A stretch of 29,985 nt of DNA from JAVWIF01 sp036639635 (GCA_036639635.1 JAVWIF010000019.1:1-29985), one strand, 5' to 3'. Counted from the stretch's first letter, positions 1 through 8,438 are shown. The notes: generated by a model not told the origin, from the sequence alone. A program made the numbers and translations.

Positions 1-9
1 ACATTAAAC

Positions 10-244
10 CCTTTATTTATCGTCTTTATATGTTATCAACTTCTATACTTTTCTTATTATTATAGTCTTATTTAGTGCTCTACTCCTTGTTTACTCCTTG
101 CTAGTCCTTGTTTTATCGTTTTACTGTGTTATACCTTTATTTATCGTCTTTATATGATATCAACTTCTATACTTTTCTTCTTATTATAGTCTGATTTAGT
201 GCGCTACTCCTTGCTAGTCCTTGTTTACTCCTCGCTACTCCTTG
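10..244. repeat. 80-base direct repeat (10-89 and 134-213) followed by short CTACTCCTTG-like tandem units
   Basis: Bases 10-89 and 134-213 align without gaps at an offset of 124, with 4 mismatches in 80. Each copy ends in a run of degenerate 10-11 base units: CTACTCCTTG (80-89), TTTACTCCTTG (90-100) and CTAGTCCTTG (101-110) in the first; CTACTCCTTG (204-213), CTAGTCCTTG (214-223), TTTACTCCTCG (224-234) and CTACTCCTTG (235-244) in the second. No gene is seen in bases 1-298. The repeat may continue to the left of the window. Function unknown. Confidence 0.85.
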
Positions 245-263
245 CCAATCCATTTAATGTAGA

Positions 264-288
264 TAAAAGGTAGACTTTATGCCTACCT
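264..288 (-). terminator. Probable Rho-independent terminator of the first cold-shock gene
   Basis: Ten bases past the csp stop codon, the minus strand reads a 6-bp stem (AGGTAG/CTACCT, plus-strand arms 268-273 and 283-288) with a 9-base loop, followed by TTTTATCT. The short stem makes it a modest terminator, but position and orientation fit. Confidence 0.6.
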
Positions 289-298
289 AAAATTTACA

Positions 299-496
299 TT
301 ATTTTTTCACTACGTTTTGTGCTTGTAAGCCGCGATCAGTTTCTACAATATCAAATTCAACCTCAGCTGCATTGTCAATTGTTTTAAAACCATCCATCAT
401 TAATTGAGAATAATGAAAGAACACATCTTTTCCATCCTCCATTGTGATAAAGCCATACCCTTTTTCTTGATTAAACATCTTAATTTTCCCTTGCAT
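299..496 (-). CDS. Cold-shock domain protein (CspA family), first copy
   Basis: A 65-residue single-domain cold-shock protein. The family binds single-stranded RNA/DNA in the cytoplasm and melts mRNA structure. RNP1 (KGYGFI, residues 12-17) and RNP2 (DVFFHYS, 24-30) are both present. The ATG at 496 is chosen because AGGAGT lies 8 bases upstream and a good promoter lies just beyond; the reading frame stays open farther upstream, but that stretch has no family similarity and would include the promoter. One oddity is Met at residue 7, where the neighbouring copy and most Csp proteins have the nucleic-acid-stacking Trp (KWFN). Length and domain are typical, so the family call is secure. Its trigger (cold or another stress) cannot be read from the sequence. 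Confidence 0.93.
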   Translation of the reverse strand: MQGKIKMFNQEKGYGFITMEDGKDVFFHYSQLMMDGFKTIDNAAEVEFDIVETDRGLQAQNVVKK

Positions 497-544
497 TATA
501 CTTACTCCTATACCTTTCCATGCGCTTATCTTGCATATTTTTAA

Positions 545-573
545 ATTATAGCCAACTACGAACTTTTTAGCAA
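545..573 (-). promoter_or_regulatory. Sigma-A-type promoter for the first cold-shock gene
   Basis: On the minus strand TTGCTA (568-573) and a perfect TATAAT (545-550) are separated by 17 bases. Transcription would start near 538, giving a leader of about 40 bases before the AGGAGT ribosome binding site. The site lies between the two csp genes, so the first copy can be made independently of the upstream one. Confidence 0.75.
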
Positions 574-656
574 TGAAAAACAGCGTATATTCACAGAATA
601 TTAACACTCTTTTCTTTTATGTTTTCCATCTCTATACGCATCTATAAATATGTCTG

Positions 657-869
657 TTATTTAACAACAGTCTCTATTTTTTCTACGTTTCTTGCTTGCA
701 ATCCTTTGTCTGATTCAACGACTTCAAAACTTACTTCTTGACCCTCTTCTAATGACTTGTAACCAGCTTGTTCAATGTGTGAGTAGTGTACAAAGATATC
801 TTTGTTATCTTCTCCTACAATAAATCCAAATCCTTTTTCTGCATTAAACCATTTTACTTTGCCTTTCAT
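657..869 (-). CDS. Cold-shock domain protein (CspA family), second copy
   Basis: A 70-residue cold-shock protein with canonical KWFN (6-9), RNP1 KGFGFI (12-17) and RNP2 DIFVHYS (24-30). It is a cytoplasmic single-stranded nucleic-acid chaperone by family. The start has AGGTGA a few bases upstream. It begins 32 bases after the end of comFC on the same strand, with no terminator visible between them, so it may be co-transcribed with the comF genes as well as from a promoter of its own. It differs from the neighbouring copy at many positions, so the pair is an old duplication or two separate paralogues, not a recent tandem copy. Confidence 0.95.
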   Translation of the reverse strand: MKGKVKWFNAEKGFGFIVGEDNKDIFVHYSHIEQAGYKSLEEGQEVSFEVVESDKGLQARNVEKIETVVK

Positions 870-901
870 GTTACTTCACCTTTCCGTTTCCATCGTTACA
901 T

Positions 902-1570
902 TCAAAGTATAGAGAATATCCCTCGTTTGTTCAATCTTAATTTATCGCAATTTTCGACAAACAAAGGATGTGCGCATAGCGCCAAAGCCTCTATTTTATA
1001 TGTATGCTTTTTCAACAAATGATATGCACACTTTAAGGTAGAACCACTCGTGCAAACATCATCAACGAGAAGTAATTTTGTCTTTGGTAAACGTATATCG
1101 CTTTTTAGTTTTATAACCTCATTAATGTGGGCTCTATTTTCAAAACTTTGTAGCGATTGTTTACGGTTTTCACTCTTATAAAAAGGTTCAATCATGTTGA
1201 GTTTACAATCTTTCAACATTTCTTTAACTGGTAGGTATCCTCGCTCTTCCATTTTTTCATTACTTGAAGGCATGAGCACAATTGTGTAATGTCGAAATTT
1301 GTCATTTATATTTTTTATTACATCATGAAAAAACACTTCACGTAAAGCTACATCGTGCCCTTCTTTATACTGAAATATCATATTTTCAATAAAATCATTA
1401 TATTGATAGACCACATGTAATGTAATTTCATCTAGTTTTGTCTCTATATTAAGCACCTCTAACTGATTTTTACACTCTCCACATAAAACACTATCTTGTT
1501 TGATATAGTCATAAATTGTTTGTTTCTTATAGATGTTTTCCATGCATAAGATGCAATATTCGCATTTCAT
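902..1570 (-). CDS. comFC: ComF family protein (ComFC), phosphoribosyltransferase-like DNA-uptake factor
   Basis: A 222-residue protein with an N-terminal zinc-finger-like part (CxxC at 3-6, and C30/C33) and a C-terminal type I phosphoribosyltransferase fold. The PRPP-loop motif LLLVDDVCTSGST is at 167-179, preceded by ERGYLP (109-114) and a QSLQSFENR segment typical of ComFC/GntX. In competent bacteria ComFC works with the ComFA helicase in taking up single-stranded DNA; no enzymatic product is established. Its ATG overlaps the comFA stop as ATGA (1567-1570), so the pair is translationally coupled. The length matches the family. Whether this strain is competent cannot be judged from two genes. 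Confidence 0.92.
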   Translation of the reverse strand: MKCEYCILCMENIYKKQTIYDYIKQDSVLCGECKNQLEVLNIETKLDEITLHVVYQYNDFIENMIFQYKEGHDVALREVFFHDVIKNINDKFRHYTIVLMPSSNEKMEERGYLPVKEMLKDCKLNMIEPFYKSENRKQSLQSFENRAHINEVIKLKSDIRLPKTKLLLVDDVCTSGSTLKCAYHLLKKHTYKIEALALCAHPLFVENCDKLRLNKRGIFSIL

Positions 1571-2718
1571 ATGACACCTCTGTTCATATTCTCTAGTGTT
1601 TTAATGCACGCTGTAATATCTTTTGTTTTCCTCGTACACAAAAAGTATCCTTCTCCTGTAGGCATCTCAATATTTCTACCAACTCTACCGATTATTTGTA
1701 CCAAACTTGCTTCATTAAAAACGATATGATCTGCTTGTAGAATAATAATATAAATCCCTTTAATTGTTATTCCTCGTTCCAATATTGTTGTACTTATTAA
1801 AAACTCATACTTTTGTTGATGAAACTCATCAATAATCTTTTCTTTATCTTGGGTTTTTGAAGTAAATGCTTTACATTTAAAAATCACTTTCAGATACCTT
1901 GCCAACTGCTGCGCTAAAGTAATAGTAGGAACAAATACTAAGGTTTGTATCTTCTTTTTTCGTTGTCTAAATAAAAAACGAATTAAAAATACATATTGTA
2001 AATTCTTTAGTGTTCGTTTCACTACTGGAACGATTAATGGATATCCATGAGGTCTTTCAAATAATTCTACTAATTGTATCTTACCTTCCTCAACATCTCT
2101 TAACATATCTTCACTAGGTGTTGCACTTAAATATATCTTTTCACCAATACAAGAAGCCAGTGCCACTTGTTCTAGCAACTCATTATCACGATAGGGAAAA
2201 GCATCCACTTCATCCATAATAAGTAAATCAAATGTTTTGTAATAGCGATATAGTTGATGCATAGTGCAAACAATTAAATCACCATCCACAATATCACTAA
2301 ACCCTTCACATACTGCAATTACTTTTAAACTAGGAAACGCTTTTTGCATACGTTCTTGTATTTCTAGTACAACTTGTCTTCTCGAAATAGAAAAGCATAC
2401 TTTCTTTCCAGCATTTAAATATTGTTTAATCGCTTCCATAGTTAACTCAGTCTTACCTGCTCCTGTAGCTGCAAATATTAGCACATCTTTTCTTTGATTT
2501 ATGTAGTACATAATTTGTTCTACTGCTTTTTTTTGAGGACTTGTTAATGGATATTTGAGTTCATAGTTACAATTATGTTTCTTCTTTGTATAGCTTATCT
2601 TTTTAGGAACATCGTATACATTTACACGTCCAAATCCAATACATTTACGACAATACCAAGTTTCATTATCCTTATAGAAATATTTCTGTTCACGATTACC
2701 ACAACGCAAGCAACGCAT
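1567..2718 (-). CDS. comFA: ComFA-like DEAD-box helicase / DNA translocase
   Basis: A 383-residue superfamily 2 ATPase. It starts with a four-Cys zinc finger (C3, C6, C23, C26) as in ComFA. Then follow Walker A GAGKTE (86-91), Walker B DEVD (169-172), SATP (198-201) and a C-terminal helicase domain with QIIGRVGR near residue 345. ComFA is the cytoplasmic motor that helps pull transforming single-stranded DNA through the ComEC channel. It is shorter than Bacillus ComFA, with little sequence before the zinc finger. AGGGGTG lies before the ATG. It is the first gene of a comFA-comFC unit. PriA-like helicases share these motifs, but the coupling to comFC settles the name. Confidence 0.93.
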   Translation of the reverse strand: MRCLRCGNREQKYFYKDNETWYCRKCIGFGRVNVYDVPKKISYTKKKHNCNYELKYPLTSPQKKAVEQIMYYINQRKDVLIFAATGAGKTELTMEAIKQYLNAGKKVCFSISRRQVVLEIQERMQKAFPSLKVIAVCEGFSDIVDGDLIVCTMHQLYRYYKTFDLLIMDEVDAFPYRDNELLEQVALASCIGEKIYLSATPSEDMLRDVEEGKIQLVELFERPHGYPLIVPVVKRTLKNLQYVFLIRFLFRQRKKKIQTLVFVPTITLAQQLARYLKVIFKCKAFTSKTQDKEKIIDEFHQQKYEFLISTTILERGITIKGIYIIILQADHIVFNEASLVQIIGRVGRNIEMPTGEGYFLCTRKTKDITACIKTLENMNRGVI

Positions 2719-2783
2719 AGTATCACCCCTTCAATATTACTATACGAAAAAAGTTATCAAAAATCCTAAAATAAAAACACGAA

Positions 2784-3518
2784 TTAATTACATCGTGCTC
2801 TCTCTTCTTTCATTTTCCAATGCTTCTCATATGTTACATTCACATCTAATAGATCCATGAGGTGATTTACTTCTTGCGCATATTTATGATCTACTTGGTG
2901 AGCCTCAATGCGAATGGTATCTCTTAAGTTTAGAATTTCATGTTCCCATTCACCTTGATACTTCTTTTTCATCTTTATCGTTATAGTATCATAGTAGTAT
3001 TTTTTTAATATTGCGGCATCATTGGCATTCCAATAGGAAACACCAAGTAATGTAGTCATAAATTCATCACCAGTCGTTACAATTACATCTTTAATCATTC
3101 TAGATTTATTGCATAAAGGATGTAAGACAGGCACTCCTTTAGGATTTTTTAATACGACACTAAAGAAACTATCACTCACTTCTTCTTTAAAAATATTCTT
3201 GAATAATACAACATCACCATGAATAACATAGGTATCAGATAGTTTAGGAAAGGCTAGTTCTAATGAATAAAGATTATTATAGATAGAGTAGTTTTTATTC
3301 TGTATCAAGACTACTTTATATTTTGCTTTTAGTGGCTCAAATAATTTATACTTATGACCCACCACAATCGTTATATCGTCAATTCCTGCCTCTTTTAAAT
3401 ATATAATCGTTCTTTCTATAATTGGTATTCCACCAACTTTAAAAAGAGCTTTATGATTATCCATAATCAAATTACCAAAACGATGTCCCACACCTGCTGC
3501 TAGTATAATAGCATTCAT
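2784..3518 (-). CDS. LicC/PntC-like nucleotidyltransferase (probable phosphonate or phosphocholine cytidylyltransferase)
   Basis: A 244-residue nucleotidyltransferase of the sugar-1-phosphate/LicC fold. Visible are the nucleotide-binding LAAGVGHRFG (6-15), HKAL (22-25) in place of the usual PKPL, the NYSIYNNLYSL segment (76-86) typical of LicC-like enzymes, and the metal-binding Asp102 in HGDVVL. The family transfers CMP from CTP to phosphocholine or, in PntC, to 2-aminoethylphosphonate, making the activated donor for surface decoration. A full AEP biosynthesis operon is 7 kb away and no choline kinase is seen, which favours AEP; this is inference. GGGGGAG precedes the ATG. It follows the first importer on the same strand, behind a terminator. 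A sugar-phosphate substrate remains possible. Confidence 0.75.
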   Translation of the reverse strand: MNAIILAAGVGHRFGNLIMDNHKALFKVGGIPIIERTIIYLKEAGIDDITIVVGHKYKLFEPLKAKYKVVLIQNKNYSIYNNLYSLELAFPKLSDTYVIHGDVVLFKNIFKEEVSDSFFSVVLKNPKGVPVLHPLCNKSRMIKDVIVTTGDEFMTTLLGVSYWNANDAAILKKYYYDTITIKMKKKYQGEWEHEILNLRDTIRIEAHQVDHKYAQEVNHLMDLLDVNVTYEKHWKMKEERARCN

Positions 3519-3601
3519 ATTTTCTCCCCCTTTAAAAATCTACTTTGATAAGTGTAATACATAATAAGCAAAAAAGGAAGAATTTTTTATTCTTACAAAA
3601 C

Positions 3602-3633
3602 AAAAACATGAAGATGCAAATCTCCATGTTTTT
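3602..3633 (-). terminator. Rho-independent terminator after the first ABC importer operon
   Basis: The arms AAAAACATG (3602-3610) and CATGTTTTT (3625-3633) pair over 9 bp. An inner AGAT/ATCT stem closes a GCAA tetraloop after one mismatch. It begins 3 bases past the permease stop codon, and on the minus strand the stem ends in a run of T. It should separate the importer operon from the downstream nucleotidyltransferase. Confidence 0.8.
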
Positions 3634-3636
3634 CTG

Positions 3637-5310
3637 TTAAATCATAATATCGTCGCTCTTTGATACTTTCATAAATATTAACAATGAAACTACTGTAATA
3701 ATCGTTAGTATAGTAGAAAGAGCTGCTGCTGTTCCAAAGTTACCACGTATTACTTCTGTATACGTTGCGACTGTTAATGTTTGTGTTTTATAGGTTGATA
3801 ACAAGATTGCTGTTGATAACTCTGATATCATTGTTACCCAGCTTAGAATTGCTCCTGCGATAATTCCGCTTGACATCATAGGTACTGTTATTTTAAAGAA
3901 TGTTTTCATCTTTGAACTACCCAGACTATGGGCTGCTTCTTCAATACTCATTGGTATTTGTTGGAGAATAGCAACCGAAGAACGTATCGTATACGGCAGT
4001 CTTCGTATTACTAGAGCTATTATCATAATGCTCATCGTACCACCAATAGCAAGTACTCCAGAACCAAAGATTCCTGTATTGAATGCACCTATTAAAGCAA
4101 TACCTGCAACTGTACCTGGAACAATATAAGGAATCATACTCATCACATCTAATGTTCCTGTAGCGCTGTTTCTTCTTCGCACTGTCAAATAAGCAATTAA
4201 TACTGCTAACAGCACAATAACAATTAAGGCAATACCAGGAATTAGAATGGTATTCTTAATTGTACCACCTAAACTTTCGAATGCGGTTGTATAGCTATTG
4301 AAGGAGAATCCAGGCTGGAATACCATTCCTTTGGTATTTAAGAAGGAGGTATAAATCACATATAGTTGTGGTAATACTGCTAATCCTACCACACCATATG
4401 AGAAAATATAAACAAAATATTTCATTGGTCCTTTTAAATCTTTTTTCTGAATAGGGTGTAATGAACTCATTGAAAATGATTTTCTATTTGATATATATTT
4501 TTGTACAAGGAAGACAATTGTAGTAATCAAAATCGCTACGACTGCAATGGCCGCCGCAAAACTATCATCGCCACCAACTTCACTTAAAAACTCATTAAAG
4601 ATCAATACGGGAAATGTTCGATAGCCTTCCCCAATTAACATAGGCGTTCCAAAGTCTGCTAACGCTCGCATGAATACTAGTAATGCACCTGCAAGTAATG
4701 TTGGTGTTATTAATGGTACAATAATCTTCATAAATCTTTTTATACCAGTACATCCCATGTTTTCACTTGCTTCAATTAAAGAATTATCGACATTTTTTAA
4801 GGCTCCTGAAACATACAAGAAAATAAGTGGAAATAACTGTAAGGTAAAGACAAGTAATATACCTGTAAATCCATAGATATCTGGGGGGGTAATACCTATA
4901 ACAGTTTGAATAAATTCTGTAATTACTCCACTTCTTCCCATCAATAAGATCCAAGAGTATGCACCAATAAAAGGTGCGGACATGGAAGCAATAATAATTA
5001 ATATACGCAATACTTTACTTCCTTTAATCTTATAAGAAGTAAAGAAATAAGCTAATGGAGTTCCAACTCCTAAAGATAATATCGTTGCCATGATAGATAC
5101 TTTGAAACTGTTCATTAAAGTATCAAAGTAATATGGTTTAGAGAAAAATTTAATAAATGAATCTAAGGTAAAAGCATGTGTTGTTTTATCTATTACTGAT
5201 TGAATTAACAAATTCCCTACCGGATATACTAGGAATACTAAATAGAGTAATAATAATCCTATTGTTATAAATCCCCATATATCGAAGCGAAATTTATGTG
5301 AGTTTTTCAT
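3637..5310 (-). CDS. ABC importer permease with two fused transmembrane domains (AfuB/FbpB/PhnV-like)
   Basis: A 557-residue, strongly hydrophobic protein made of two successive binding-protein-dependent transport domains. Each carries the cytoplasmic EAA loop that docks on the ATPase: EASENMGCTG (180-189) and EEAAHSLGSS (457-466). This double-domain form is typical of the iron(III)/AEP/sugar-phosphate importer class, where one polypeptide forms the whole membrane channel. Its ATG overlaps the ATPase stop by 4 bases (ATGA), so it is translationally coupled. Substrate specificity cannot be read from the permease. Neighbouring phosphonate genes suggest AEP or another organophosphonate; a sugar phosphate, as for AfuABC, is the main alternative. 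Confidence 0.9.
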   Translation of the reverse strand: MKNSHKFRFDIWGFITIGLLLLYLVFLVYPVGNLLIQSVIDKTTHAFTLDSFIKFFSKPYYFDTLMNSFKVSIMATILSLGVGTPLAYFFTSYKIKGSKVLRILIIIASMSAPFIGAYSWILLMGRSGVITEFIQTVIGITPPDIYGFTGILLVFTLQLFPLIFLYVSGALKNVDNSLIEASENMGCTGIKRFMKIIVPLITPTLLAGALLVFMRALADFGTPMLIGEGYRTFPVLIFNEFLSEVGGDDSFAAAIAVVAILITTIVFLVQKYISNRKSFSMSSLHPIQKKDLKGPMKYFVYIFSYGVVGLAVLPQLYVIYTSFLNTKGMVFQPGFSFNSYTTAFESLGGTIKNTILIPGIALIVIVLLAVLIAYLTVRRRNSATGTLDVMSMIPYIVPGTVAGIALIGAFNTGIFGSGVLAIGGTMSIMIIALVIRRLPYTIRSSVAILQQIPMSIEEAAHSLGSSKMKTFFKITVPMMSSGIIAGAILSWVTMISELSTAILLSTYKTQTLTVATYTEVIRGNFGTAAALSTILTIITVVSLLIFMKVSKSDDIMI

Positions 5311-6392
5311 AATTTTTCAAGAAGTAAATTATTACTTCCATCCTCATTGAAAATATTGATTTTATCTACATTAATAGAAAGCACTACTTCACTATTGTCT
5401 TCAATCAATGTTTCTAGACTACTTACTTCTACAACTTCCACATGCGTTCCATCTTCTAATTTTAAATGGTAATGAATATTTAATCCTAAGAAAACACTAT
5501 TTTCGACGATTGCTTTCAGTCCTTTTCCACTGCGTGACATTGTAAATTCTTCTGGGCGAATGGATACCAATACATTTTGTGTTGGCAATTGTGCTAGCGC
5601 ATCAAAGTTTACTTCATAACCATTTTTAAAGTTCAATCTATGATCTTTTCCATCATTACATAAAGTCGCTTCCATAATATTTGTTCTACCAATAAAGGTT
5701 GCTACAAATATGTTTGCTGGACGATGATAAATATCTCTTGGTTTTCCTAAGTGCTGAATAACTCCATCTTTCATAACAGCTATTTCATCACTGATTGCCA
5801 TAGCTTCTTCTTGATCATGTGTCACATATACAGTTGTTATTCCTACTTCCTTTTGGATAGCACGTATTGCTTCACGCATTTCAAGACGTAGTTTGGCATC
5901 TAAGTTACTTAACGGTTCATCCATTAATAATACATCTGGTTGAATAACTAAGGCTCTTGCCAATGCAACACGTTGTTGTTGTCCTCCTGATAAATTATCA
6001 GGCATACGGTCTTGATATTGATCTATTTGCATTAACTTTAAAAATTTATCTGTACTATCTTTTATTTGCACCTTATCTAATTTTCGTTGTTTTAATCCAA
6101 ATTCAACGTTTTGGCGAACACTTAAATGTGGGAATATTGCATAGTTTTGAAATACCATACCAATGTTACGTTTACTTGGCTCCATATCATTGATTCTCGT
6201 TTCATTAAAGTAGAAATCTCCTCCTTCAATGGAATTAAATCCTGCAATCATTCTTAACAACGTTGTTTTTCCACATCCTGATGGTCCTAATAAAGTAAAT
6301 AATTCTCCATCCTTGATGTCTACGCTAAGATCGGAGATAACAGTGTTATCTCCATATTTCTTAACGGCATTTTTTATTTTAATTTCACTCAT
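5307..6392 (-). CDS. ABC importer ATPase of the AfuC/FbpC/PotA class
   Basis: A 361-residue ABC ATPase. Walker A GPSGCGKTT (36-44), signature LSGGQQQR (134-141), Walker B VLLMDE (154-159) and the THD switch are all intact. The roughly 120 residues after the ATPase core form a TOBE-type regulatory domain, usual for this class. It powers the import driven by the adjacent permease and lipoprotein. AGAGGA precedes the ATG. It lies 24 bases after the binding-protein gene and overlaps the permease gene by 4 bases. No feature is missing or odd. Confidence 0.93.
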   Translation of the reverse strand: MSEIKIKNAVKKYGDNTVISDLSVDIKDGELFTLLGPSGCGKTTLLRMIAGFNSIEGGDFYFNETRINDMEPSKRNIGMVFQNYAIFPHLSVRQNVEFGLKQRKLDKVQIKDSTDKFLKLMQIDQYQDRMPDNLSGGQQQRVALARALVIQPDVLLMDEPLSNLDAKLRLEMREAIRAIQKEVGITTVYVTHDQEEAMAISDEIAVMKDGVIQHLGKPRDIYHRPANIFVATFIGRTNIMEATLCNDGKDHRLNFKNGYEVNFDALAQLPTQNVLVSIRPEEFTMSRSGKGLKAIVENSVFLGLNIHYHLKLEDGTHVEVVEVSSLETLIEDNSEVVLSINVDKINIFNEDGSNNLLLEKL

Positions 6393-6416
6393 AACAAATT
6401 CCTCTTTATCCTAATT

Positions 6417-7442
6417 TTATGAAATGCTTGCGAAAATCTCTTTATAGCGTTCAACTATTTTCTTTTTATTAGCATTTACATAATCTTGGTCTTCTTCAGC
6501 TGTTTTAATGTCTTTCATCGGTTTCATGTTGTCTCCTGTTTTAACTTTCTTTAATACAGGACGGTTTGTTGTTTCTGTTCCATAGATATCTTGCATTTCT
6601 TGACTAATTAAGAAATCGATAAATTTCTTAGCATTTTCAGAGTGTTTTGCATTGTTAATGATACCTGCAGTTGCTGGTAAGAATACAGATCCTTCTTTAG
6701 GATATACAATTTCAATATCAGCGCCATCGTTCTTTAATGTAACTGTTGGATCTTCATAAGTTAATCCTACAACCATTTCACCATCGGCTACTTTTTTATA
6801 TACAGAGCTTGAACTACCTTCAATTTTTCCATTTACATTCGTAAATAAATCTTTTACATATGCCCATGCTTTATCATCTTCATAACCACCTTTAGTTTTC
6901 AAGATATTCGTTAATTGTGCAAAAGCACTTGATGAACTAGCAGGATCTGCTGTAGCAATTTTTCCTTTTAATTCTGGGTTTAATAAATCATCATAACTTT
7001 CAATTTTAAGATTTCCTTTTAATTTTTTGTTAACAATTAATAAACTTCCATCTAATGCATAACTTGTTGTGAATTTTGATTTATTCTGGTATGTTTCAAT
7101 TACATTTTTATCGTTTGGTGAAACATATTCCATGAATAAGTCTTTGTTTTGTATATATTGTGAATGTGCTCCTCCAAACAATATATCAGCAATTGGATCT
7201 TTCTTTTCACTTTGTAACTTCTTCATTAATTCTCCAGTTCCTGCTTGTTGAAGTTGAACTTTAATTCCTGTTTTTTGTTCAAATAATGGAATTGTTGATT
7301 TGATTAATCCCTCTGAATTTGGTGAATAAATAACTAATGTTTTATCGCCTTCTTTTGAATCTGATTTTTTTGAGCTATTAGAGCATGCTGCAAGTGAACA
7401 TGTCATAGCCAGTGATAAACCTAACATAACTAATTTTTTCAT
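6417..7442 (-). CDS. Substrate-binding lipoprotein of the first importer (AfuA/FbpA-like)
   Basis: A 341-residue extracellular lipoprotein. The signal peptide ends in the lipobox LAAC with the lipidated Cys at residue 20, followed by a Ser/Lys-rich linker. The mature part is a type II periplasmic-binding fold (LVIYSPNSEG near the start, then the GLTYEDPTV and VYPKEGSVFLPAT segments) typical of the Fe(III)-type cluster that also contains AEP- and hexose-phosphate-binding proteins. The adjacent Tyr pair that binds iron in FbpA is not seen in the expected region, which argues against simple ferric-iron uptake. It is the first gene of the importer operon, with an AGGATGAG ribosome binding site. 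The exact ligand is undetermined. Confidence 0.88.
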   Translation of the reverse strand: MKKLVMLGLSLAMTCSLAACSNSSKKSDSKEGDKTLVIYSPNSEGLIKSTIPLFEQKTGIKVQLQQAGTGELMKKLQSEKKDPIADILFGGAHSQYIQNKDLFMEYVSPNDKNVIETYQNKSKFTTSYALDGSLLIVNKKLKGNLKIESYDDLLNPELKGKIATADPASSSSAFAQLTNILKTKGGYEDDKAWAYVKDLFTNVNGKIEGSSSSVYKKVADGEMVVGLTYEDPTVTLKNDGADIEIVYPKEGSVFLPATAGIINNAKHSENAKKFIDFLISQEMQDIYGTETTNRPVLKKVKTGDNMKPMKDIKTAEEDQDYVNANKKKIVERYKEIFASIS

Positions 7443-7463
7443 GATTTCTCATCCTTTCATTTC

Positions 7464-7570
7464 TGTGTAACTACACACGTAGTATAAGACATTTGCAAGC
7501 GTTTTCATATCCCAATAAGCAATATCTTTGGATAAAATCCGATAAACAAACAGTAGTATCTGCACTACTG
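7464..7570 (-). promoter_or_regulatory. Upstream region of the first importer with two small inverted repeats
   Basis: Upstream of the binding-protein gene lies the palindrome TGTGTA-AC-TACACA (7464-7477). A TATACT -10-like box with no good -35 is next to it, as is common for activator-dependent promoters. Farther up is a CAGTAGT/ACTACTG hairpin (7551-7557 and 7564-7570). The response regulator encoded next door is the obvious candidate to act here. The assignment is by position only. Confidence 0.35.
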
Positions 7571-7600
7571 CTATAGCTCATATGACAAATACTATATAAC

Positions 7601-7639
7601 ATAAAGCGTTTGTCAGTTAACCAATGACAAACGCTTTAT
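7601..7639 (-). terminator. 15-bp perfect hairpin after the response regulator gene (probable terminator)
   Basis: The arms 7601-7615 and 7625-7639 are perfectly complementary over 15 bases around a 9-base loop. The hairpin lies 25 bases past the regulator stop codon. The T-run after it on the minus strand is poor (ATGTTATATAG), so termination may be partial. Such a long stem could instead protect the 3' end of the message or limit readthrough into the importer operon. Confidence 0.65.
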
Positions 7640-7664
7640 ACCTATTACTGATACAATTGAAAAA

Positions 7665-8438
7665 TTATTTAATTGCTTTAATAAATTCATTTGGGGAACA
7701 ACCAATATACTTCTTAAATACAATAGAAAAATACTTATATTCAGTGAATCCGCATAGTGTTGCTACATCATATAAATACTGTTTTCCCTCTTTGATTAAT
7801 TCAACTGACTGTTGAATACGATAACGATTTAAGTAATCATTGAATGTATACGTTGTGTACTCCTTAAACTTTCGATTTAATAAAGCCTCACTATAGTTCA
7901 ATTCCTTGCATAAATCTTGCATCACTATTTTTTTAGCAAAATTATCTTTAATATAGGAAATCATCTTCCCCACAACAAAATCTTTATCTATTTCGCTTTT
8001 TGTGATTTCAATGACCTTTATGTTTTTAACATGCTGTTTATTTTCTTTGGCATTTTCATATTGCACTTTCATATTATGCTGTTCAATTGCATGTTGAATA
8101 GCTTCTTCCATCTCATCCATATCAATTGGTTTCAATAAGTATTCACTCACTCCATATTTCATTGCTTTTTTCGCATATTCAAATTCATTGAAGCCTGAAA
8201 TAATAATAACACTAATTCCACAGTCTAGTGTACTTTCTATCATTTCAATACCATTCACAATTGGCATATTAATATCCGTAATTACAATATCTGGCTTTAA
8301 CTCCTTAATTTTAGCAATTCCTTCTTGTCCGTTCTCTGCTTCTCCAACAACTAGACAATCTAGCTTTTCAAAATTAGTAGAGAATATTAATCCTTTACGA
8401 ATAATTTCTTCATCTTCTACAACTAACACTTTATACAT
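7665..8438 (-). CDS. YesN-type response regulator (receiver plus AraC-family DNA-binding domain)
   Basis: A 257-residue response regulator when started at the ATG at 8438; the GTG three codons earlier has no suitably spaced ribosome binding site. The receiver domain has the acidic pair EDEE (8-11) and the phosphoacceptor Asp55 in ITDINMP. A linker leads to a C-terminal AraC/XylS double helix-turn-helix (about 155-257, ending in the family signature around YKYFSIVFKKYIGCSPNEF). It overlaps the sensor kinase gene by 8 bases, so the two are a matched pair. By position it probably controls the adjacent importer operon in response to the importer's substrate, as YesMN pairs often do. Confidence 0.92.
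   Translation of the reverse strand: MYKVLVVEDEEIIRKGLIFSTNFEKLDCLVVGEAENGQEGIAKIKELKPDIVITDINMPIVNGIEMIESTLDCGISVIIISGFNEFEYAKKAMKYGVSEYLLKPIDMDEMEEAIQHAIEQHNMKVQYENAKENKQHVKNIKVIEITKSEIDKDFVVGKMISYIKDNFAKKIVMQDLCKELNYSEALLNRKFKEYTTYTFNDYLNRYRIQQSVELIKEGKQYLYDVATLCGFTEYKYFSIVFKKYIGCSPNEFIKAIK

Noticed and set aside
80..244. CTACTCCTTG-like repeats as a CRISPR array
   Set aside because: The units are 10-11 bases long, degenerate and directly adjacent, without unique spacers or cas genes.
161..262. A 28-codon minus-strand open frame in the repeat region
   Set aside because: No ribosome binding site, and its sequence is only the translated tandem repeat.
497..607. Upstream extension of the first cold-shock protein
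   Set aside because: It would contain the promoter, has no family similarity, and the ATG at 496 has a good ribosome binding site.
3637..7442. Ferric iron uptake as the role of the first importer
   Set aside because: The class also transports AEP and sugar phosphates, the iron-binding Tyr pair is not evident, and no iron genes are near.
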